Source: JBHENC01 sp046262295
GTDB lineage: Bacteria > Acidobacteriota > Blastocatellia > Pyrinomonadales > Pyrinomonadaceae
Assembly: GCA_046262295.1 (NCBI GenBank)
Contig: JBHENC010000006.1
Location: 124,001-188,000 of the forward strand
DNA length: 64,000 bases
Direction of reading: 5' to 3'
A program made the translations under genes and the position numbers. Positions 59,568 to 64,000 of the stretch are shown piece after piece (position 1 is the first letter of the stretch; each line of letters starts with the position of its first letter). The notes below the pieces were generated by a model that was not told where the DNA came from, searched no databases, and saw nothing but the letters and a program-made list of their open reading frames with translations.

Positions 59568-60257
59568 TTAGTGTCCGGTGAAATGTTCAGTGGAAATTGT
59601 TTCGGTAAACGCATCCGTGAACGCCTCCACAACGCGCGGGTCAAACTGCTTGCCCGCTTCTTTGCGAAGTTCTGCGATGGCTGCTGCGTGCGTGTGCGGC
59701 TTGCGATACGGGCGATCCGTCGAGGTCATCGCATCGTATGTATCCGCGACTTGAACGATGCGTGCCATCAGCGGAATATCGCTGCCCGCCAGCCCGCTTG
59801 GATAACCGCGGCCGTCCCAACGCTCATGGTGGTGTTGCGTGCGGACGCTCAACTCCGCCGGAAGTTTGAAATAAGATGCGAGCATCGCGCCGAAGCTCGG
59901 ATGCTTGTGCAGCACGAAGAACTCTGTCGGCGTTAGCTTGCGCGGGCGATTGAGAACGGATTCGGGAATGAATATTTTGCCGACATCGTGCATGATGGCG
60001 GCGTGGCCGAGTTGCTGCAAACGCGCTTCGTTGAAACCCAATGCTTGCCCTGCGGCGCGCGAGTATTTGGCGACGCGCAAACTATGCGCGTAAGTCGAGG
60101 GGCGCGTTCGCCGCAATCGTTTGATAAGGGCTTCCGCATTGTTGCCGCGACACGCCTGCCCGATTGATTTGAGACCATGACAGACACGCTGCAAGTAGTT
60201 CGCCCAACTTGCGTTGACCAGCCGAATCGTCGCGCCGCTAATCGCATCAAATGTCAT
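59568..60257 (-). CDS. HD-GYP domain protein, putative c-di-GMP phosphodiesterase
   Basis: A 229-residue protein, nearly all HD-GYP domain. Metal ligands are present: HSLRVAKYS, the HD pair in IMHDVGKIFIP, HPSFGA, and HHHERWDGRGYPSGL, which contains the GYP signature, followed by ARIVQVADTYDAMTS. Such domains cleave c-di-GMP to GMP or pGpG. There is no receiver domain in front, only about 45 residues, so input may come from a partner. The frame extends to 60311; ATG 60257 is the first start that fits. The GGDEF gene lies 157 bp downstream on the same strand, making a synthesis/degradation pair. Confidence 0.88.
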   Translation of the reverse strand: MTFDAISGATIRLVNASWANYLQRVCHGLKSIGQACRGNNAEALIKRLRRTRPSTYAHSLRVAKYSRAAGQALGFNEARLQQLGHAAIMHDVGKIFIPESVLNRPRKLTPTEFFVLHKHPSFGAMLASYFKLPAELSVRTQHHHERWDGRGYPSGLAGSDIPLMARIVQVADTYDAMTSTDRPYRKPHTHAAAIAELRKEAGKQFDPRVVEAFTDAFTETISTEHFTGH

Positions 60258-60746
60258 TTCTTCGTGCAAAGTTTGTCGCTCCTTATATCGGGTCGAAACC
60301 CGAACCAACACGTTTCACGGGGAAAGCTTCGATGCTAACAAAGCTCCGAATTTTTCAACTGCTAAGCAAACACCCGGCATGATCTTTCGATATCGAATGA
60401 GCATCCGGCGTGCCAGCCAATTCTTTCGGCGGCGGCGATGCGCGGGCGTGTGCGAAAACGACTCTCAAGCGGGAAATTAAGGGTAGTTCGTAAAAGCACA
60501 TTTATTAAGGATTGAGAGAGAAATGTTAAGGCTGAACATCAGGTAAGCGAAAAAGTTTGCGGCGGCGAGCCGGAAGCCTGCGGCGGCTTTTTTCACGGCA
60601 GCGTGTGTGTTCCTTATACCAAATCGTGTTCGCCGAACGCGAAAGAGCGCGCTGTCTTAGCCAGATGCCTGTAAAATTTATGCTAAACTCGCGCACACAG
60701 ATTCCCGGCGAACTAAAGTTTCAAGGTGTCGGAAAGGGCTGAACGG
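60258..60746. other. 489-bp divergent intergenic region
   Basis: No gene is convincing here. An extended -10 (TGC followed by TAAACT, 60684-60689) may serve the TPR-DUF4388 gene. A GC-rich segment followed by TTTTTT near 60590 resembles a terminator, though no gene reads into it on that strand. Confidence 0.45.
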
Positions 60747-61454
60747 ATGAGCGACGCGCACCTGCCTAATGACAGCGAAGGAGACATCGAAACGGCGCTG
60801 CTCGATGCCGAGTTGTTCGTTAAGTACAAAGCGCCGGAGCGTGCGATCAAGCGTTTGCAGAGCGCGCTCGAACGCCGCCCGCGTTCCGTGCAATTGCGCG
60901 AACGCTTGCGCGAAGTGGCTGCCGCGACACAGCACACGGATGAGGCCGCGCGCCAATGCCTCGCGCTCGCCAGCCTCTACATCGAGCGCGAGGATTTCGA
61001 GACGGCGCATGACCGCCTGCTCGAAGCCAAGCAATTCGATCCGCGCATTTCCATCGCCACCGGCCTCGAAGCGATTCGCCGCGCGCGTCGCCCGGAGCTT
61101 CAAAATAACCTCGCCTCTTCCATGCCGCGCGACGTGCCGACGTTCACCGGCGATCTTTCCGTTATTAGCATCTTTGACGCCGTGCAGGTTTTAGAGAACG
61201 CGCGTTTGACAGGTGCGCTTGCCATCGCGGGCGATATTGTGCAGGGGCGCGTGCTCTTCAACGACGGACGCATCGTCGGCGCGGAAGCCGCCGAACTCAA
61301 CGGCGAAGAAGCCTTCCGCAAAATCGTCGAAGCGACCACCGGCACTTTCGATTTTGCCAAACACGCCGAGCCTTTTCCCGTCACCATCAACGCCGCCAGC
61401 AATACCAATCTACTGCTTGATTCGTTAAGGCAGTTGGACGAAGAGAATATGTAG
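60747..61454 (+). CDS. TPR and DUF4388 domain protein
   Basis: A 235-residue protein with N-terminal TPR-like helices (about 15-115: ALLDAELFVKYKAPERAIKRLQ, CLALASLYIEREDFETAHDRLL) and a C-terminal DUF4388 domain (about 130-230: FTGDLSVISIFDAVQVLENA, RLTGALAIAGDIVQGRVLFNDGRIVGA, GEEAFRKIVEATTGTFDFA). DUF4388 occurs in PatA-type response regulators and in gliding or motility-linked proteins of deltaproteobacteria and Acidobacteriota. GTG 60726 is a possible start; AAAGGG spaced for ATG 60747 is preferred. It could be an effector in signalling next to the c-di-GMP genes, but no binding motif proves this. Confidence 0.8.
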   Translation: MSDAHLPNDSEGDIETALLDAELFVKYKAPERAIKRLQSALERRPRSVQLRERLREVAAATQHTDEAARQCLALASLYIEREDFETAHDRLLEAKQFDPRISIATGLEAIRRARRPELQNNLASSMPRDVPTFTGDLSVISIFDAVQVLENARLTGALAIAGDIVQGRVLFNDGRIVGAEAAELNGEEAFRKIVEATTGTFDFAKHAEPFPVTINAASNTNLLLDSLRQLDEENM

Positions 61455-61561
61455 TTTGCTGACTAGATAAAGCTCGAATCGGATGGTATAAGACAGCGCA
61501 GCAAACTCCTCCTCTCAAGTGCGTGTGTGATGACCGAAGAAGTGCTTAAGGAGACGTTCAA

Positions 61562-62185
61562 ATGCACTGCCCGAAATGTGGCTCGCAGCAATCCTCCGAA
61601 GACACAAAGTTTTGTACGCGCTGCGGATTCTCGCTCGAAATATTAAAAGCACTGCTTACAGATAACAGCGATGAGGCCAGAGAGTCTAACGCGGTTGAGC
61701 AAGCGGTAAAAGAAATGCTGCCGGAGCCTTCACTACGGCGTAAAGGACTGCGACGGGGCGCGAAATCTTTGCTTTTCGGTGTTGGAATTGGCTTTGGCTG
61801 TTTCCTGTTGCTTCAATTGCTTCAAATTCTGGGCATCGCTCTTTTCCAACATCAACAATCGCTCCCCCCCGGAACGCCCACCGGATTGAGTGATTTGATC
61901 GTAAACTTTTTGACTCTCTTAGGCATTCCCGTCATGCTTGGTTACTTTACAGGCATGGGTCTTTGTATGTTCGGCATTGCCCGAATAATCTATGCGCTTT
62001 TTGAAAAGCAGAAGCCTTCGATTCCTGCCGCGCCAGCGCAGTTAAACGCAACTATGAACGAAGCGGCTTTACCACCTGTGCAGAGCGTCCCGGTCTCCGA
62101 TTCAGAGACACGCATACGTCGCACAACCAGTGAATTAGTGCGTCCGCAAAGTGTTACTGAGAGCACTACCAGAAGGCTAAATTGA
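61562..62185 (+). CDS. zinc-ribbon membrane protein
   Basis: A 207-residue protein with an N-terminal zinc ribbon (MHCPKCGSQQ with CTRCGF, four Cys in residues 3-21) and two membrane segments (SLLFGVGIGFGCFLLLQLLQILGIALF, about 68-95, and LTLLGIPVMLGYFTGMGLCMFGIARIIYAL, about 118-147). The C-terminal 55 residues are disordered, Ser/Thr/Arg-rich. AAGGAG lies nine bases before the ATG. Proteins of this make-up are common in Acidobacteriota; function unknown. G+C is lower than in the genes around it. Confidence 0.8.
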   Translation: MHCPKCGSQQSSEDTKFCTRCGFSLEILKALLTDNSDEARESNAVEQAVKEMLPEPSLRRKGLRRGAKSLLFGVGIGFGCFLLLQLLQILGIALFQHQQSLPPGTPTGLSDLIVNFLTLLGIPVMLGYFTGMGLCMFGIARIIYALFEKQKPSIPAAPAQLNATMNEAALPPVQSVPVSDSETRIRRTTSELVRPQSVTESTTRRLN

Positions 62186-62215
62186 AACGTGAATATCTAA
62201 AGGGTCGTGTTTGAT

Positions 62216-62977
62216 TCAATCCAGCAGCACGCGGGAATGTAGAGCTTCGGCGCGCTCGAGTGCGGTGAGCAGGCGCAGATACTGTGCATAGCTTTGCCCG
62301 CGCGCGTGAAGGCGCGTTTGTTCGGATGCGGAGAGATCGTTGCGTAGAAGTAGGTCTAGAAAATCGTAGTAGTCGGCGATGGCCGCGCCGGAAATCTCGC
62401 GGGCGAAGGTCGTGCGGGGCGCATCTTCGGAGCGGAATCCGGCAAGCATATCGAAGAGATTGTCGGTCGTGATGTGCGCCGCTTCGCGCGTCAGGCGAAT
62501 CGGCAAACGTAACTCGAAGAAGCGCAGATTCTGCGGCGTGGTGACGCGGCGCAATTCCTTCGTGCCTTCGCCGTCGAAGGGCGATTCGGCGTCAACCAGA
62601 ATGCGCAACAAGCGCGGCTGGTCTTCGGTATCAAGCGTGTCTAAAAAAAGCTGCGTGCGGTCTGCCAGAAATTTCTCGAACTGCGCTTCGACCGGATAAT
62701 TGATGCGCCCCAGACAGCGCAAACTTTCCGCTTCGTTGGACGCTGATTGTGGCAGGCACGCCGGACACGTCCGACAGCGCGCGGCCTCGTTGCGCATCGT
62801 TTCGATCTCGACGCGCGCGTTCTCTACAAAACGCAGCTTGTCAGCATCGGGCGACGTTTGCGTATCCGTCATGAGCCGCGTGTAGATGCTCTCCAGACTT
62901 CCCCACGCGCGCAAATGTTTCTCCGAATAGCGCGCGCGAAGCGGACAGGCATAGTCAATTGTAAATTCCAGAGACAA
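62216..62977 (-). CDS. hypothetical cysteine-containing protein
   Basis: A 253-residue protein. The start is assigned to TTG 62977, because AAGGGAGAAG lies immediately upstream and the resulting N-terminus (SLEFTIDYACPLRARYSEKHLRAW) is compact; an ATG at 63049 would add 24 residues of unlikely sequence. Residues 67-80 contain RCRTCPACLP, a C-x2-C-x2-C cluster, and another Cys follows in SLRCLGRINYPVEAQFEKFL. This could bind a metal or iron-sulfur cluster. The C-terminal 150 residues are helical. No family recognised; no membrane segment. Confidence 0.65.
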   Translation of the reverse strand: MSLEFTIDYACPLRARYSEKHLRAWGSLESIYTRLMTDTQTSPDADKLRFVENARVEIETMRNEAARCRTCPACLPQSASNEAESLRCLGRINYPVEAQFEKFLADRTQLFLDTLDTEDQPRLLRILVDAESPFDGEGTKELRRVTTPQNLRFFELRLPIRLTREAAHITTDNLFDMLAGFRSEDAPRTTFAREISGAAIADYYDFLDLLLRNDLSASEQTRLHARGQSYAQYLRLLTALERAEALHSRVLLD

Positions 62978-63183
62978 AACTTCTCCCTTGGTTTTCTCGC
63001 GCGTGCAACGCGCAAAACAGTTTATCGTAATTTCTGTAATCACTACCACACCGCCGCGCCAACGATCAAGCGCGCGTTGCTATGCGATAATGAAAGGTTG
63101 CGAGGAGCCAGACTAAAATGCGTCTGCTTGCCCGCGCGTTTGCGAAGCTGTTAAGCTGAATGCACGAAATGAAAGGTTGAATT

Positions 63184-63375
63184 ATGGCAATCAGTCAAGA
63201 TTTGTTGGAAATACTGGCGTGCCCCGCGTGCAAGGCGAAGGTCTTGTTGCAGCCCGGCGGAGAAAGCCTCAAGTGTGTCGAATGCAAGCGCGTGTATCCG
63301 GTGCGCGATGACATTCCCGTGATGCTGATTGACGAAGCGACAATCGAGGATGAAGAGCCTGCGCGCAAATCCTGA
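63184..63375 (+). CDS. Trm112-like zinc-ribbon protein (YcaR family)
   Basis: A 63-residue protein of the Trm112p-like family. CPAC (13-16) and CVEC near residue 31 form the zinc ribbon, followed by KRVYPVRDDIPVMLIDEA, the family signature. Eukaryotic and archaeal relatives activate methyltransferases; the bacterial role is unclear. Its 3' end overlaps the GT9 gene by 26 bp. Bacterial homologues often sit beside lipid-A or LPS genes, consistent with this glycosyltransferase neighbour. Confidence 0.9.
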   Translation: MAISQDLLEILACPACKAKVLLQPGGESLKCVECKRVYPVRDDIPVMLIDEATIEDEEPARKS

Positions 63376-64000
63376 ACCCGCGTTTGCCGTTTCGCAGATG
63401 TTGGCGGCGGGCGGCACGTATCAAAACTTACACGATACAGACGACGCGAAGAGCTTGCCGCAACCGCTCGCGCCCGCGCGCTGGGATTGGCAAAAAGTAA
63501 AGCGCGTGCTCGTCGTGCGCCTACGCTCAATCGGCGACACGGTGCTCGCCACCCCCTCGCTTTACGCGCTGCGTAGATTTCTGCCACACGCGCAAATAGA
63601 TATTCTGCTGGAAGATTGGGTCGCGCCGGTGCTTGATGAAAGCCCGGACGTTGACCGCGTCGTGAGAATCGAAGGCAAGAGCGCGGCGGCACGCCTGCGC
63701 ACTGTGCGTGAACTTCGCGCGGCCCGCTACGATGTCGCGTTTAATCTGCACGGCGGAACGACGGCGACTTTTCTGACGGCGGCTTCGGGGGCGCGTCATC
63801 GCGTCGGTTATGCGTCTTACCGTTACAGCCGTTTACATAATCATGCCGCACCCTCCGCCGCCCATCTCTGGAGCAGGGAAGAAACGCATTCCGTTGAAAA
63901 TCAACTTGCGCTGCTCGGCTGGACAGGCGTGCCCGTGACTGATTTGCCGCCGACGCGCCTCGCCGTCACGCACGCGGCGGCAGCAAGCTTAGATTTGAAG
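63350..64000 (+). CDS. glycosyltransferase family 9 protein, N-terminal part (cut by window edge)
   Basis: The first 217 codons of a heptosyltransferase-like GT-B enzyme; the frame is open at the window end. VKRVLVVRLRSIGDTVLATPSLYALRRFLPHAQIDIL (from about residue 50) is the GT9 hallmark, with R-x-x-x-I-G-D for the acceptor site. DVAFNLHGGTTATFLTAASGARHRVGY is a second block. Start ATG 63350 overlaps the Trm112-like gene; ATG 63398 is an alternative, and residues 1-45 are not conserved-looking. Such enzymes add heptose or other sugars to lipopolysaccharide core; the donor is unknown. Confidence 0.85.
   Translation, partial: MKSLRANPEPAFAVSQMLAAGGTYQNLHDTDDAKSLPQPLAPARWDWQKVKRVLVVRLRSIGDTVLATPSLYALRRFLPHAQIDILLEDWVAPVLDESPDVDRVVRIEGKSAAARLRTVRELRAARYDVAFNLHGGTTATFLTAASGARHRVGYASYRYSRLHNHAAPSAAHLWSREETHSVENQLALLGWTGVPVTDLPPTRLAVTHAAAASLDLK

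Noticed and set aside
60576..60600. Terminator before the TPR-DUF4388 gene
   Set aside because: GC-rich DNA followed by six T resembles one, but the stem is short and no plus-strand gene ends upstream, the flanking genes being divergent.
1..64000. CRISPR arrays, tRNA or rRNA genes, transposases
   Set aside because: No regularly spaced 25-40 bp repeats, no cloverleaf with a GTTCGA arm in the intergenic regions, no rRNA words and no transposase frames were seen. The scan was by eye, so a diverged tRNA could be missed.

Overview
The window is a gene-dense, G+C-rich bacterial chromosome segment with no phage, plasmid, rRNA or tRNA genes. Two large Oar-type TonB-dependent receptors with an N-terminal carboxypeptidase-regulatory-like domain, a fused alpha/beta 2-oxoacid dehydrogenase E1, TPR proteins with regulatory-like or DUF4388 domains, PT/PS-rich secreted proteins and an HspR-controlled dnaK operon together suggest an Acidobacteriota genome, probably Blastocatellia. 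That placement is inference from gene content; no marker phylogeny was possible.

Layout. 1-6.8 kb: C-terminal part of SppA, a GH172-like (DUF2961) Tat-exported protein, serS, galU, fabG, a 655-bp non-coding stretch rich in inverted repeats, a DUF2227-like membrane protein and a GlsB/YeaQ-type protein. 7-17.3 kb: a conserved helical-repeat protein, the first Oar-like receptor behind a complex upstream region, a TPR protein, secA and a TonB-like proline-rich membrane protein. 17.5-21.4 kb: a Ski2-like superfamily II helicase cut in two by a foreign-looking DUF6176 gene, then an SGNH-hydrolase lipoprotein. 21.6-27.6 kb: a strong promoter and a 1895-residue secreted repeat protein (three propeller-like repeats, Calx-beta, DUF11, DUF4214). 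27.8-35.3 kb: ispH, a VWA protein, small unknowns, an M15-like peptidase candidate and an overlapping pair of M16 peptidase genes. 35.4-47.7 kb, mostly minus strand: secreted unknowns, the fused E1 dehydrogenase, a TPR protein, a DUF6036 nucleotidyltransferase with its partner, an acyl-CoA dehydrogenase, a plus-strand 5'-nucleotidase, a GT-C-like membrane protein and a DUF2127 protein. 47.7-54.6 kb: ligase-associated exonuclease, metallophosphoesterase, pgsA, then dnaK-dnaJ-hspR. 54.8-64 kb: the second Oar-like receptor, an HD-GYP/GGDEF pair, a TPR-DUF4388 protein, a zinc-ribbon membrane protein, a cysteine-containing unknown, a Trm112-like protein and the start of a GT9 glycosyltransferase.

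How the parts work together. The clearest circuit is heat shock: an HspR-type operator lies on the dnaK promoter and the HspR gene closes the same operon. The HD-GYP and GGDEF genes look like a local c-di-GMP degradation/synthesis pair. The most unusual locus is the interrupted helicase: both halves keep all helicase motifs and share one reading frame, and the insertion falls in the linker between the two RecA-like domains. Two families of palindromic intergenic repeats sit in gaps between co-directional genes. Short unusual repeats also lie in front of the DUF2227 gene and of the first receptor, and these two regions share a 13-bp word.
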